Shown in pieces: positions 10,519 through 22,041 of a stretch of DNA of 64,000 nucleotides. Both the position numbers and the translations under genes were made by a program. This DNA is from Pilasporangium apinafurcum (lineage: Eukaryota > Oomycota > Peronosporomycetes > Pythiales > Pythiaceae): positions 33,005 through 97,004 of the forward strand of contig BCKE01000030.1 of NCBI GenBank assembly GCA_001600495.1. The letters are read 5' to 3'. Below the pieces are notes generated by a model, which saw nothing but the letters and a program-made list of their open reading frames with translations, had not been told where the DNA came from and searched no databases. How positions within the stretch are numbered: position 1 is the stretch's first letter; each line of letters starts with the position of its first letter.

Positions 10519-12244
10519 GACGAGGCCTAGCAGCCAAGGGATACGCTTACGACGGTCGTTGCTCGACTGCGGTTAACGTTTGATCGGAACTTGCACACGC
10601 CAATATTCAAATACTATAGAAGCCCCATCGAAACACCCGTCGGTAAGGTAAGTACCTCCACAGACTTGAAAAATTGGCTCCACGCCACGAAGATTTATGC
10701 GGAGTTGTTGACACCGCATCTACACGGGTTTGTATTTCGCTTGTGAATGTACAGCTGGTTTTCAAAGGCGTCGTTCGAACGTGTGCACAATCGCGAGGTC
10801 CTTCCCAGCGTCAATGGCACACTGTTAAAATGTTACAGTGCCTCAATAGCTTCAAGATTATCACGTACACTCCGTCAACATCTCAGAAACAGCGATGGGA
10901 TCTCTCAGCATCGTTCCTCTATCGAATTCTGCAGTTTTTAAGATTCCAAAACTTGACTTTACCAAACTTGCTTGAAGATGACCATTGTCGTCGATTTCCG
11001 CTTGAAGTTTGTAAGCTGGAGCAACAGATGACCTGGAATCTACTGTGGATATTGAGGAGTGCTCAGCATTTGACGGCGTGTCGGTATATCCTCAGTTGCA
11101 TTCATCAGTTCGTGACAAAAATACCCGAGTATGAGATGATGCCCCACGTGATTGTCGCCAAAGAGCACCAGCGATTGCTGAAGGATACCCATGAGCTGGA
11201 GATCAGACACGCGTACGAACGCAAATACATTGTGCGAGTTCAAATAAGGCTTCGGCAGCGACTCGCCCAGAAGTATCGGCTTCGTTTGGCTCTTGTTTGG
11301 CTAATTACTGCATTGTGTCGGCCTCTGTCGTGGAATGTTTGAACAGCTGACAATGCATGTAGGCAGCATACACGAAGTAGTTCGACCGTGTATGGGAAGT
11401 TTTATGTACATAAACAGTCAGTATACCGCTCATCTATGAGCAGAAGCCATACTCGCTCTTCGATCATGACGCCTCGTTGCCTCCTGACGAGTGGCAAATG
11501 GTTTTATCATTTGAAACGCACTTCAGCAACAGACGTTATTTCAATCCTTACCGTGACGTATTCAACCGGTATAATGATGAAGAAATACGTCATACTAGTC
11601 ACTTCAGTGCTCGAAAATCATACAGGTTCGTCATTTTTGCCTCTCATAGCCAGCAAAGTTTGTTCAGAACTGGTTTCGAAGGCAAATGTGGATTGGAACT
11701 ACACAATGGGACCTTCGTCGACTTTTCCAGGCTTTGCGATACCACCGATCTCTCCCGGCTCTGACAGATCTCGTGGCACCAGATCAACTTGATCGTATCA
11801 AACATCGCGTATTCCAGCTTCACGTCCTAGACCACGACGTAAGCACAATTACCACGCATCATTGCCCATGTATGAGGCTACATTGAAACTACGTTGTTCA
11901 ATTTATCTGCGGTGTATGAGCATCCATTCTTTCAATATTCGTCGTTTTCGTTGCGTTATCCGCCTTTTCATACTTCCAAATTGCACCCCAAGACATCCAA
12001 ATCCTTGGTAGAATAGCTGTACTGCTCATATATTTCTGTTGGTACCCAGCAAAGCAAATGTGGTCACGCACGCTGTCGATATTAGCGGGTGCCAAAATCA
12101 CCGATGTACAAAGGCAGCTTATCTTCGACGAAATCGAACAAAACTGCTTCTGTTGGGCCAAGTGCGAGAGATCAGGAAATATTTCATATGCGGCTTTTTT
12201 TAATGTTTAAATACTTTTAAAAAAAGTTTTTAACTTTTTAACAA
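10519..12244. other. Interior of the hAT element, no intact gene
   Basis: Broken frames on both strands. A plus-strand frame at 10674-11342 and a minus-strand Ser/Ala-rich reading interrupted by a few stops both cover the same DNA, and neither shows a known domain. 12190-12260 is an extremely AT-rich run of TTTAA-type repeats near the right end. Confidence 0.4.
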
Positions 12245-12290
12245 AAAATTATTTAACATGTTAAATACTTCTTGCATCCCCAAATACAGA
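12245..12290 (-). repeat. Right terminal inverted repeat of the hAT element
   Basis: Read on the minus strand from 12290 it matches the left end in block order (TCTGTAT, GGGATGC, AAG, TTAAATA). Confidence 0.5.
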
Positions 12291-12726
12291 TCTTCTGCCT
12301 GACGTCGCCAGCATCGTTTGAGGCGAATCAGATTGGTACTAAACACCTCTACCTCCAATACCTAATTCATTCGCAGCTGTTGAGTCAGTTGTCCTTTGGA
12401 TGAAAAATGGCATACTTTGCAGATGCATCTTCCCGACAGGAATAATGGACTTTTTCGGTCACGCCAGTTTTATGTTTGGCTTCTATTGCTACTGATTCAT
12501 CATTTCTTGGCGACTTTGACAATGGCAACACACCACAAACCTGTCCAAACCATGAACTTCAGAAGCGATTCCAATTTGCATATAATGCCCATTGATGGGA
12601 AGTACGCCATCTCCAAATATATTTACACCTAACCAATGAATCGGCTTTACTGACCTATCCATCACCATTTGACGAAAACATTGATGCTATCTTTTTTATG
12701 CCTTTCTTTCTTTCTCACTGTATAAC
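12291..12726. other. Intergenic, 3' flank of the PDZ gene
   Basis: No supported gene. A frame at 12396-12632 has a hydrophobic run but no domain or splice context. Confidence 0.4.
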
Positions 12727-15700
12727 TTACAGCCACACCTCATCCGTGTGCTCTGAAATACTCGAGCCTGTCGTAACGGAGGAGTCACGCATGGACAAAC
12801 GGCTATCCATGCTCTGCAGATTTCTCCATGGGAGAATCATATCGTCGCGGCTTGCCATGCTATCGTGGAAGCTGTATTTGAGCGCCTCGTCTTCAGTTCC
12901 ATCGTCGCCAACTTCACTGGGCGCCAGCGCAGTATTGCTTCGCGGAGAGAGTCTGTCTTCACTGAAGAAAAAAATCTCCCAACAATCCTGACAGTACCAT
13001 TCCTTGCGCCCATTTCCAATCGCGAGATCGGCCAAATCCCCTGTCTTCCCACATTGGAAGCAGCACTTGCCATTTGGTGGAGATGGACCAATGTCATTAT
13101 AAACCATTCGTGGCATTGTTCCCATACCGATATGGGAGTGACGTTCGAATTGTGATTCCATTTGCAGACTGTGAAGAATGTCTTGAATTTCATCGATCAT
13201 TTGCTTCTTGACAAGAATAGAATCCACAGATTTGTCCTTCACGATTTGACACACATCTGGAATAGCGGCATACAAATTTGCAACCGCCGGATTCGCAAGA
13301 GAATCTCCACTGTCTTCCTGTGGAGTAGTTTGTTGGTTCTGCACCGGTGATGGTTCATCTGTTGTAGTCTCTTTGTTGTCGTCAACGTTCTCCTCGATTG
13401 AATGAATAGGCTGCTCACCAATCAAAATCATATCCGCGACAGAGTCTTGCAGAATATGCAGCTTTGCACTTGTATCGCTCTTCTCCGAACCAAGTGGGTT
13501 TGTATCGCTAGCCTGATCTCTCACTGATTGGGTTTCAGTGTTACCGGGTTGGTGTTGCAAAGCGACAAGATTGTTTCCAATGGCGATATGATCGTCTTCA
13601 TCGTTGGCCGACGGAACTGGAGTGACAGAACTATTTAAACTCGACACTGTTGGTCGTTCTGTTAGCTTGCCATCCCCTTCGATGACAAAGTCTTTAAGTG
13701 AGATAAACTCGTCTTTTGTAGCGACGAGAGCTTCTTGTGTAACTAGATTGGGCTCATCATTCTGAAAAAGAACTTTTCCTTCGGATATAGTGGCCTTTCC
13801 ATTTTCTGCAGGTGTTTGCAGCACGAATGAATCTGAGCTCGCAGATCGTGTACGCTCTTGATTTTCCTGAGCAAACGAGTACGACACAAGTTTCGATTCT
13901 GGACGACCGAAACGAGTAGCTCCGCTGGCTGGTTGAGCAGGACTTTGAGGCGGAGGTTGATGATTCGCATCCTGAAGATCGGTTTTTGTTGACGAGGGAG
14001 CAGAACGAGAGCTTGTTGGCTCGGTCGTTGACTTGTTACTTTGTTGCGTTTCTTTTTCTTTCGCCAAACATGTTTTGGCAAAGACAAACATCAATCTCGC
14101 CTGGACTGTTCCCTCTTGAATATTGAGAAGAGGAACACCACCAAACTCACACTCTTCAACGGACTTACCACTCGCTCTTGCCACAATCCCCACAGCTTCA
14201 TCAAATGTCAGTTCCTGCTTCGTACTTGGACGTGACACTTTATCTAGAGTGAGCTGATCCACTTCATCTGGTCGGATCAAATCCGACATACCAACTCGCT
14301 CTGAACGGACCTGTGAATGCGCTTGGGAGTGATTGGATAAACGCCTCTGCATCTCTAGATGGGCATGCACTTTTTCGTGAAACTCTTGTTGATGGATTCT
14401 GACGTTAGCAAAGTGATTCTCTTGTTCCAAAAATTCTGATTCCTGAGGTAATCTGTTGTTGGTGTAACGTCGTTCTGGCCCACGAAAATCGGCTTCCTGT
14501 GGTACTCGATTGTTTGCGTATCGAACTTCAAGCTCTCTGAAGTCGACCTCCTGTGGCATTCGATTGTTCGTATAACGGCGTTCCGGTTCACGTCGGAACT
14601 CTGGTTCCCATCCGTCGGGTTCACGTCGATGGTCAGCTTGGTAAGAAGGATCATCACGTGGATCCATTGCATGATATGAGTGATTCGAATGCATGGAATG
14701 ATTCGAGTACCGACGTTGCATCACATGAGGACGTTGATCCGCATCATATTGCTCGCGCGGAGGAGGCATTCTCTCATTCGCGTATTGGCGTTGTTGGTGA
14801 GGTGGATATTCGTGGCTTACACCTCGCCGCGTTTCAGGTCGACGCATAGACTCGTAGTCAACGACAACCTCATCGTTCGAATATCGTCGCTGTGGAGTTT
14901 CTTCGTCAACTCGTCGGATGTCCTGGCCACGTGGCATGCTCATGTTCGTGTACCGACGTTGTGGCTGCTCTTCATGCGTGAAATCGCCAGAAAAAGTGGG
15001 ATTATGACGTCGTAGCGGACGTGGCTCAAGTTCTGGTTGTAAACCACGAATGGAAGGAGACGGTGCTTCTATTCGGTTCGACGAACTATGGAAACGCAGT
15101 ACGACTGGTTTCTCGATCACATGCAGCCATCTGAGTACTTTTTCGACGCCCAATGTCTTGGTTTTCTCACCATTGATGGCGATCAACACGTCGTTGATAC
15201 AAACGCGTTCCATGTCACGTCCACCACCACGCACGCCGATGTATTCGACACAGGGCACGTTCACACGCGCGTTGTATGGACGAAAGCTGATGCCGAGGCT
15301 GCCATTTTCCCAGATCACACTGTACTGTTTACGCAGTCGTCGTTGTTCACTGCGTCCAGATGGATGCCCTCCATTGCGTTTGCGCTGCACCTTACCTTTG
15401 AGTTGCAGCTTGTTATCTTCCTGCGACAGTTGTGGGTCAATTGACGGTGTTTTAGGAGTCGTTGGTGGTGGTGGTGGATGAATCGTCCCACCACTTCCGT
15501 TGCTGTAGGCACTGCTGACGATGCTTACGCTCGTTTGGTTCTCCCCTCGTTCACGATGGTCTCCTGATGGTACACGTCGCAGTGGTTCTTCCGCCGCGAC
15601 GTTGGCGCGCGGCATGCGGAAGTGCAGCACAATCGGCAGCTTCTCCTTGAAGAGCAACCGTACAACACGTTCGTAACCGAGCTTCGTGGTCTTTTTCCCG

Positions 15701-16020
15701 TCGACACTGATGAGCAAATCGCCGACACGCACACCGCTGAGCTTGGCAACTGACTGTTCCGGCAGTACCTGAGTAACCACGGGCGGCATGTCAGCGCCGA
15801 GTTCCGGTCGCAGCACGAGCCCCAATGGCCCAGCGTTCCAGTTGATGAGGTAGTCTTGCATCTCAAAGTTGTTGTCCTTCCCCATGGCTGTTGCGTAGGG
15901 CGGACGAACGTTAGGGACTGTGACTGCTGCTGCTGTTGCTTCTCCTGCCGCTTGATCCCTTCTCTTCCGCCCGTGCAATGGACACGACTGCACGACACGC
16001 TCTCGCTCTCTCTTGATCAT
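12727..16020 (-). CDS. Two-PDZ scaffold protein with RRYTN repeat array and C-terminal CxxC zinc motif
   Basis: Intronless, 1097 residues from ATG 16020 (a GTG just upstream is not needed). PDZ1 spans about residues 56-136 (carboxylate loop GPLGLVL, then VRVGDLLISVDGK). PDZ2 spans about 232-313 (GSLGISF, then NDVLIAINGEK). Residues of roughly 350-580 contain irregular repeats of a RRYTNNRMPQE-type unit, each with a basophilic kinase-like RRYS/RRYT site. A conserved-looking helical segment (TFDEAVGIVARASGKSVEE) follows, then a long acidic disordered region. Near the C-terminus is a four-cysteine motif (CFQCGKTGD...WYCQDCWEIFF). The last residues, EVWL, fit a class II-like PDZ ligand. Likely a cytoplasmic scaffold; partner and pathway unknown. 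It diverges from the HGSNAT-like gene over a 293-bp spacer. Confidence 0.8.
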   Translation of the reverse strand: MIKRERERVVQSCPLHGRKRRDQAAGEATAAAVTVPNVRPPYATAMGKDNNFEMQDYLINWNAGPLGLVLRPELGADMPPVVTQVLPEQSVAKLSGVRVGDLLISVDGKKTTKLGYERVVRLLFKEKLPIVLHFRMPRANVAAEEPLRRVPSGDHRERGENQTSVSIVSSAYSNGSGGTIHPPPPPTTPKTPSIDPQLSQEDNKLQLKGKVQRKRNGGHPSGRSEQRRLRKQYSVIWENGSLGISFRPYNARVNVPCVEYIGVRGGGRDMERVCINDVLIAINGEKTKTLGVEKVLRWLHVIEKPVVLRFHSSSNRIEAPSPSIRGLQPELEPRPLRRHNPTFSGDFTHEEQPQRRYTNMSMPRGQDIRRVDEETPQRRYSNDEVVVDYESMRRPETRRGVSHEYPPHQQRQYANERMPPPREQYDADQRPHVMQRRYSNHSMHSNHSYHAMDPRDDPSYQADHRREPDGWEPEFRREPERRYTNNRMPQEVDFRELEVRYANNRVPQEADFRGPERRYTNNRLPQESEFLEQENHFANVRIHQQEFHEKVHAHLEMQRRLSNHSQAHSQVRSERVGMSDLIRPDEVDQLTLDKVSRPSTKQELTFDEAVGIVARASGKSVEECEFGGVPLLNIQEGTVQARLMFVFAKTCLAKEKETQQSNKSTTEPTSSRSAPSSTKTDLQDANHQPPPQSPAQPASGATRFGRPESKLVSYSFAQENQERTRSASSDSFVLQTPAENGKATISEGKVLFQNDEPNLVTQEALVATKDEFISLKDFVIEGDGKLTERPTVSSLNSSVTPVPSANDEDDHIAIGNNLVALQHQPGNTETQSVRDQASDTNPLGSEKSDTSAKLHILQDSVADMILIGEQPIHSIEENVDDNKETTTDEPSPVQNQQTTPQEDSGDSLANPAVANLYAAIPDVCQIVKDKSVDSILVKKQMIDEIQDILHSLQMESQFERHSHIGMGTMPRMVYNDIGPSPPNGKCCFQCGKTGDLADLAIGNGRKEWYCQDCWEIFFFSEDRLSPRSNTALAPSEVGDDGTEDEALKYSFHDSMASRDDMILPWRNLQSMDSRLSMRDSSVTTGSSISEHTDEVWL

Positions 16021-16313
16021 CACTCTGAATAACAGCTGATTCTAATCTTTATGATTGGTTATAATGATAGAAATTTTTCTTTTGATTGGCTGAAAATGGC
16101 ATGGCGGAATGAACCGACCACAAAAAAACAGGTCAGTTCATGTGCGTGGAGCTGCAACACGGCTGAACCCACTAAAAGTCACTAAACTGGGCAAACGTAT
16201 CATCAAAAAAATATCATATTCATTATATTTAGCTTTTTGATAGTCTCATTATACCAGATTTAAAGAATTGAATGTTATCAGATCTGATTATCACAGCTTA
16301 TTCCAGGAGCTAA
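16021..16313. promoter_or_regulatory. Divergent intergenic promoter region (PDZ gene / HGSNAT-like gene)
   Basis: The 293 bp between two opposing start codons must hold both promoters and 5' UTRs. It is AT-rich with no clear TATA box at a meaningful distance. Assigned by position only. Confidence 0.45.
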
Positions 16314-18007
16314 ATGGGTTCTGTGGATCTTGACGAAAGGGAAACGCAACATCAACAAACAGGAACAGACCGTTCGATGAAGAGAGAGGAAGACGAAGGC
16401 AAACGAAGCCGATTGGAGCCACTATTGCCGGCGGAAGCTAGTTCTTATGTAACTATCCCCATTCCACGGTTTCACGCGATTGACATTTTCCGCGGGCTGA
16501 CTATCTGCCTCATGATCTTTGCCAACTATGGAGGTGAATGAGCCAAAATGAATGGGTTACTTCGTACCGTTATATAGTAAACGTTCATTGCATCTATAGG
16601 GGGAGGATACGCGCTCTTTACACATAGTGCGTGGAACGGATTAACTATTGCCGATCTGCTCTTCCCATGGTCAGATACCACATGTGTATCTATTTTTTGT
16701 ATTGCATTAACGCTAGCTCCATATCGTTAGGTTTGCTTGGATTATGGGGTTCAGCATCTTCCTGGCTGCTCACAACCAATCGCTTGTGGTGATTACTCGC
16801 TCTACACCGCCTCTCTCTGCGATTATCATACGTACACTCAAGCTCTTTGGTGTGGGACTGTTTTTAAACAATGATACCAGCTGGAGCCACTGGCGCATTC
16901 CTGGTCCGATAATCGCCTTGCCATTAGTTATTGAACACCGACTGCCCATATTTAATTCGTGTGTCTGCTTGTGTCAGGCGTGCTTCAGGCGTTAGGATTT
17001 GCTTACTTCTGTGTCTCTGGAGCAAATTGGTTCTTTTTTGCAACTCATTCAGATTCAGCCTCACAGCTTCAGCTGAGTCTCTTCTGTCGATTGCACATGC
17101 TGTTTGGAGTGCTGCCACTTATCACCACCAATCTCTTGCTTACGTTCATTTTGCCTGTTCCGGGTTGTCCGACAGGCTATTTGGGGCCTGGTGGCACTGC
17201 AGATGACAGCAAATACCAGAATTGTACAGGCGGAGCTCATTTGTACATCGATCGACTAGTTTTTGGTGAGAATCACATTTACACAACACCAACTTGCCAA
17301 ACCGTATATCACACTGGCGCGTATGATCCTGAAGGTTTGCTCAATTGGCTCATGGTTGCCACCACTGCCTACATTGGCTATCTACAAGCAGCCATTGTGC
17401 TTCAATCAGCCGACTCCAAGCAACAACGTCAATCTCTATTGTATAGCGGGACAGCACTCTTACTCACGAGCATATTCGCTGGTGGTCTCATTTTCTTCCC
17501 AGAGCCGTGGATGCCGTTAAACAAGAACATCTGGTCCATTTCCTATGTGTTGCTTAGTTCCGGATTAGCGGCCTTCGTACTAGCACTTCAACTGGTACTG
17601 GTCGACGGAGCGAATGCCAAGTGGTCTGGATATCCACTTGATGCTGTCGGTAAGAATTCTATCTTCATCTACGTGATGGTAAGTCGTCTTGTATAGTTCC
17701 CTCTCATACCAATAACTCTCGTATACGACATTAATTATGTGAATGAAATCAAACATTGTCAGCACGAGATCTGCAAGAACTTTGCTCCGTTTTTACCAAG
17801 ACCGATGAACGAAGGAGAAGCGTTAGGGCACCTGGGACTATTGTTGTACAATTTCGTTGGTGTGATTTGGTACGATGCCCATGTTATCAGTACTATTTTG
17901 ATATTTCTTGCAAGCTTCCTAAATACTATGATTATTGTCTGATGGTGTGCAGCTGGATCGGCGTAGCCATGTGGATGGAGGCTCACCAACTCTTCCTGAA
18001 AATTTGA
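16314..18007 (+). CDS. Heparan-alpha-glucosaminide N-acetyltransferase-like membrane protein
   Basis: Six exons: 16314-16533, 16600-16669, 16731-16903, 16978-17678, 17763-17869 and 17953-18007. They total 1326 nt (441 residues) and all phases close. Family hallmarks: RFHAIDIFRGLTICLMIFAN (first membrane helix), then NYGGGGYALFTHSAWNGLT with the His-Ser-Ala-Trp-Asn block that carries the active-site histidine in HGSNAT, then ADLLFPWFAWIMGFSIFL and WRIPGVLQALGFAY. The later part has several membrane helices and ends WIGVAMWMEAHQLFLKI. In animals HGSNAT transfers acetyl from cytosolic acetyl-CoA to lysosomal glucosaminides. Oomycetes are not expected to make heparan sulfate, so the substrate here is open. 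It is shorter than human HGSNAT because it lacks the large luminal N-terminal domain. Confidence 0.85.
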
Positions 18008-19594
18008 GACTGATTAGTCGAATAAAACAGCAAGCTTTCATTCGCCAATTCGCATAGTTTAGTTGAAAGGCACTCGCCTTCTGTTTGCTATGTTTGTGGC
18101 GTTTAAAAAGGTTAATATTCAACCTAATGGCTATGTGAGCTGGACATATTCTGGCAAACCGATTCATGAAGCAAACGCTTTCCTGTAGACCCGACTACTT
18201 CGTCCTTATAGCCCGTGTATGTACACATAGCAACGATCGTAATGAAAATCGGAGTGACTCGATAATCATTGACGAAGTGATGACTTTTAAAGGCAATGCC
18301 TGGTGCTTGATTTAGATTTCATTACACGGTAGGTGTTCATGAGCTCCCCAACATCGAAAAGAGCATGGTTAATGAGGGTGATGCGATAGGGAGGACACCA
18401 TTTTTGCAAGAACGTTAAAGAACATGGAGCGGGAGACAGGAAGAATGTAATCATTCTCAGCGTGATCCAGCACAGTATTCATACGATGACGGTGGAGGGT
18501 GATAATAACAAAGCGAAGAAAAACAGTAAAAGGGATTGGTGGCGGAAGTAACTGCACAAACACAATGAGTTTCAAAAATCAATCTGTTGTGAAATTGTTC
18601 TACTCTGCATACAAAACTTTTAATTTCTCCCAGGGGTTGCACTAAGCAAGCAGCGGAACATCAGCCAAAGTGAAAAAAAATCAATACCAACAATAAAAAA
18701 TGGATGTTTTCTGTCCCAGAGAAAGATCCGGTCACATAAGTGGATACATCTCATCATGCCGTTTGGCTACCTAAACGTTGCACTTCAATTACTTACGAGA
18801 AAGAAAACTTCATTTTTCGACTATGTACTGTAAGGAAAATCCACTCGGTGGTAAATAGAGTCGGCGCGAAAGCACAAATTGAGTTAAACGGCCAACGATA
18901 CCACCAATATTCACTAACGGAACATAAGAGAAGAGTGGACGGAAGAAAGGGACACTACATGGGTCAACAGATGTTTTGATCCCAAATATCTTAACTTGGT
19001 CAAGATAGGATTTTTCTTTAGAAACACAAAAAAATTATCTTATTCTGACGCAGTTGTAGCTGCAAAGGAGAAATTTACTGATGAATAGAATTCCCATCAA
19101 ACCCGAAAACACACTGAAGCAGTTTCTTTCTGAATTAACATGTTTCATATATGAGAGGGGGAAGCATGCGCCACCGCTACATGTTCGAAATGAAATAACC
19201 AGTGACATGCGGAGAGATTGAGCTCAACGTGTACACGAGAGAGTTGGAAATAATAATACTTTACTGTTCTTGTCGTTACCATAGGGATCAGTAGGGTGCT
19301 ACGTAGACACCATGGCTGTTTTGATGTGAGGTGGATTGTTTGTTACTTACATCCTAGATACGTTCATTTTGTTGCTCATTGCAGAACTGATGATCTTGAG
19401 GGGACAGATATTGAGTGCGACTGGGTGTCACGGACATTTCACTTAATTTTTGTATATAGGTGTGGAGCCATTTATCAGCGACCACTCCATCTCCATGTAC
19501 TGTTCAACAGCTCTATCTCCTGGTCTCAAAACGCAATTTTCCTTCAAGTAGACACACATCAACGCGAACGAAGAAGCAAGAACGAATATATACT
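18008..19594. other. Intergenic, 1.6 kb, no gene seen
   Basis: AT-rich; the longest frames are under 100 codons without recognisable motifs. The last few hundred bases form the upstream region of the MYB gene at 19595. Confidence 0.5.
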
Positions 19595-20233
19595 ATGACC
19601 ATTTCTAAAGTTGTGCAGGACCAACTCTTTGAGATGTCGACTGGGACGGTGGAAGCTCGACCCATTCGTATTCCACTCTCTCGTGTGACTAACAACGTTG
19701 CAGAGTCGAATTCTGCTCCACAAGATCGAGGTAGTAATAGTCGACAATGGTCCTGGGAAGAGCATGAACGCTTCCTGGAAGGACTCGAACTATTCCCATC
19801 AGGCCCGTGGAGATTCATTGCTGCTCACATCGGCACGAAGACACCACGGCAGGTGATGACCCATGCACAGAAGTATCGTCAGAAAATCACGCGACACGGA
19901 CGTGGTCTACAAACAAAAAGGCGCAAAGGCTCTTCTTCATCACAACCTCAGCAACGTCCTAATGAGCTGGAGTTGGAACCAGCAAGACACTGTCATTCTC
20001 AACCAATGAACTTAGGCATGATCGATTTGAAGGTTGACTCGAATAAAAGGGTCGACAGATTGTACGTTCCAATAAGGAGTGAAGAGCTCAGAATTTGGGA
20101 TTCACAACTGCTGTACCCGGATCTTACGGCTGAAGTCATGCCCATGACATTATCCATACCTCCGTGCGATCCACAGTTCTGGGAAGATGGGGATTTAGCT
20201 TGGGTTTTTGCCCAAATAAGTGGGGAGATTTAG
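19595..20233 (+). CDS. Single-repeat MYB protein, MTIS/THAQKY subfamily
   Basis: 212 residues from ATG 19595; a longer open frame extends upstream, but the conserved N-terminus MTISKVVQDQLFE starts here. The subfamily N-terminal block (MTIS..V..QLF, then PIRIPLSR) precedes one MYB repeat: QWSWEEHERFLEGLELFPSG, PWRFIAAHIGTKTPRQV, then MTHAQKYRQKI with a basic RHGRGLQTKRRK tail. The C-terminus is acidic and aromatic (FWEDGDLAWVFAQ), a plausible activation segment. Closest in the window to the gene at 25262-25837, which shares the FLEGLELFPSGPWRFIAA run exactly. Transcription factor by family; regulation and targets unknown. Confidence 0.85.
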   Translation: MTISKVVQDQLFEMSTGTVEARPIRIPLSRVTNNVAESNSAPQDRGSNSRQWSWEEHERFLEGLELFPSGPWRFIAAHIGTKTPRQVMTHAQKYRQKITRHGRGLQTKRRKGSSSSQPQQRPNELELEPARHCHSQPMNLGMIDLKVDSNKRVDRLYVPIRSEELRIWDSQLLYPDLTAEVMPMTLSIPPCDPQFWEDGDLAWVFAQISGEI

Positions 20234-21539
20234 ATTTGAACAATAGGTGTCGCTGTCTACGAATTCCTCTCCAGTACGCAGCTTCGATTTGAGGATCGAT
20301 ATCAAGAGTATTCAGTTTCAATAGGTAAGTGCTTAGATGGTGCACATTGGAGGGATCTTGCATGGTTACTTGACTATGTGCATGCAAGGCATATCTGTGG
20401 ATTGAAGTGCTATTCAGATAGTCAAGTTGAGCAAACAGAGAAAAATTACGATAGGCGTACGCTTATATGTCGATCCATTTCCACTTGTTGAAAACCTGTA
20501 ATATAACCATGCAATCGTATATTGATAAAATTATAGCAGAACAAAGACTTCGCCTTGATGTACCAAACCACGATATTATATTGCACGCCTATTTATGCGC
20601 ATTGTAAAATAAGATCGTTTGAAATATGATTATCATCATGTGCATATGGTTAGAAACGCTAACCCAGCAACACCAAAAAGAAAGAAAGAAAACTCATCGA
20701 GCTTGCAAACCACATACACTGTCAACCATGGCATGAATTGCAATTCAGCGAAATAATCGCATATTATGGTGATCTCCCTATATCGACAGCCACAAATGGG
20801 GAAAAGTGGAGCTATGCATTATTACAAATGGCAACGAAGTGTGAAGTGCCTACTTATGAAGCATGTGGATTAATTCTATAGAAAGGCTACCGTTCTTGTT
20901 GGATCGAGAAGATTCGAGGCATAATATCTGTTGTACCCTTGCGCCACGATTGTGTGTGAATAGAGACTAAAAAGATCACGCAGACATAATATTTTCGTTT
21001 CTTCGAAAGCAGATGGGCCGATCTTTCTTGTTCTCGTTCTTAAGTGGGCTATTAGTCGATGGATACAATGGTTACGATTTTCTACAAGTAAACATGTAAC
21101 TAAGCCCATCATACCCTTGTCTTACGCCGATCTGGTGACGCATGCAGTCATCGTGGGGGAATGTATCCACTTGTACATTTTTTGCTGTATTGTTGTTGAG
21201 TTTCCTAAGATTCGTTTTAGTGGCAAATGAATCTTTTTTAGTAAAGCAAGAACTAACATCATTGGTTGAAAGAATAGTTAAAGGAATTTGATTGGCTACT
21301 ACCAGAGTTCTGTGATACAGGGTGCATTACACTATGAAAACATCTGGTGATGTTGAAGTTATTGATCATGTCCAGAAAAAAACGAAAAGTGAAACGTTTA
21401 GATGTCGTGGTTCTTGAAGATATCCACATCGACTAATCTTAGCCACTATCACAGCTCCGAATATTAGTAAAGCGAAAACAAAGGATGACAAATATTGCAT
21501 CTGCAAAAATTCACGTGTACATGCTAAGGATGATGGAGA

Positions 21540-21660
21540 TGATGCGAATGTGCAGACAGATCATCAAACGATGCCAATACATGTGTATGTGTAGTCGAGA
21601 AGAATTCATATCAAAACACGTCATTACGGCTTACCATCTCCCTGTAAAGATGAATCTTTT
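21540..21660 (+). repeat. Diverged duplicated segment, partner at 26955-27045
   Basis: Shares GATCATCAA-CGATG, then a GTGTATG/GTGTGCATG block, then ACACGTCATTACG in the same order and spacing class with 26955-27045. Translations of one frame align as DHQTMPIHV...TRHYGLP against DHQSMLMSV...TRHYDVP. Probably the remnant of a duplicated locus inside the MYB array. Confidence 0.4.
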
Positions 21661-21989
21661 ACAGAGGTTGCTCTTTCTCCCTGGCTATTGTATGCACAAT
21701 ATCGTGTGCCCCATTTCTCCCCACATTTTCACGAAGCACCAAACTCGATATAACAGTGTAGCTATCTTCGAGTGGGTTGTCATGAGTCAATGGTAACATA
21801 TACTAACTATGCGCTGCTGCGACAGTCAATGGATTTGTGTTTAAAAAAAATCATGTGGAAATACGCGTTTATACGGGTGAGAATCTCTTGGAACAAGAGA
21901 GAGGGTAGACTCTGCATGATTTACAAGTAAAAGTGTTGCCAAAAGGAGACAATCACAATCTTATGAAATTTTCACAGAAAGTTATGGGG

Positions 21990-22041
21990 TGAGTGTTCTT
22001 CCTGTCCACGAACAGGAAAGAGTCCTACGGACTATCACTCA
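21990..22041. other. Predicted three-way-junction fold (branched hairpin)
   Basis: A 6-bp outer stem TGAGTG/CACTCA encloses two perfect hairpins: TTCCTGT with ACAGGAA around a 6-nt loop, and AGTCC with GGACT around TAC. No homologue recognised. It may be a structured RNA, a transposon end, or chance. Confidence 0.35.

Larger units (their letters stand above)
7485..12290 (-). mobile_element. Decayed hAT-superfamily DNA transposon, about 4.8 kb
   Basis: Defined by imperfect inverted ends plus an internal hAT transposase. The left end reads TCTGTAT, then GGTGATGC, then CACGTTAAATA. The right end, read inward on the minus strand, gives TCTGTAT, GGGGATGC, then CATGTTAAATA. The transposase pseudogene fills 7733-9682 and the remaining 2.5 kb has only broken frames. 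No 8-bp target-site duplication is visible (flanks ATACAGAC and TCTTCTGC), consistent with age or end damage. It sits between the PNGase A-like gene and the PDZ gene. Boundaries are inferred from end similarity alone. Confidence 0.55.

Noticed and set aside
10674-11342. 222-codon plus-strand frame as a gene
   Set aside because: No domain, unusual composition, and the opposite strand is equally readable; inside the transposon.
12580-12615. Shared 14-mer GCCCATTGATGGGA with the PNGase A coding region
   Set aside because: Part of a self-complementary motif; flanking sequence does not align.
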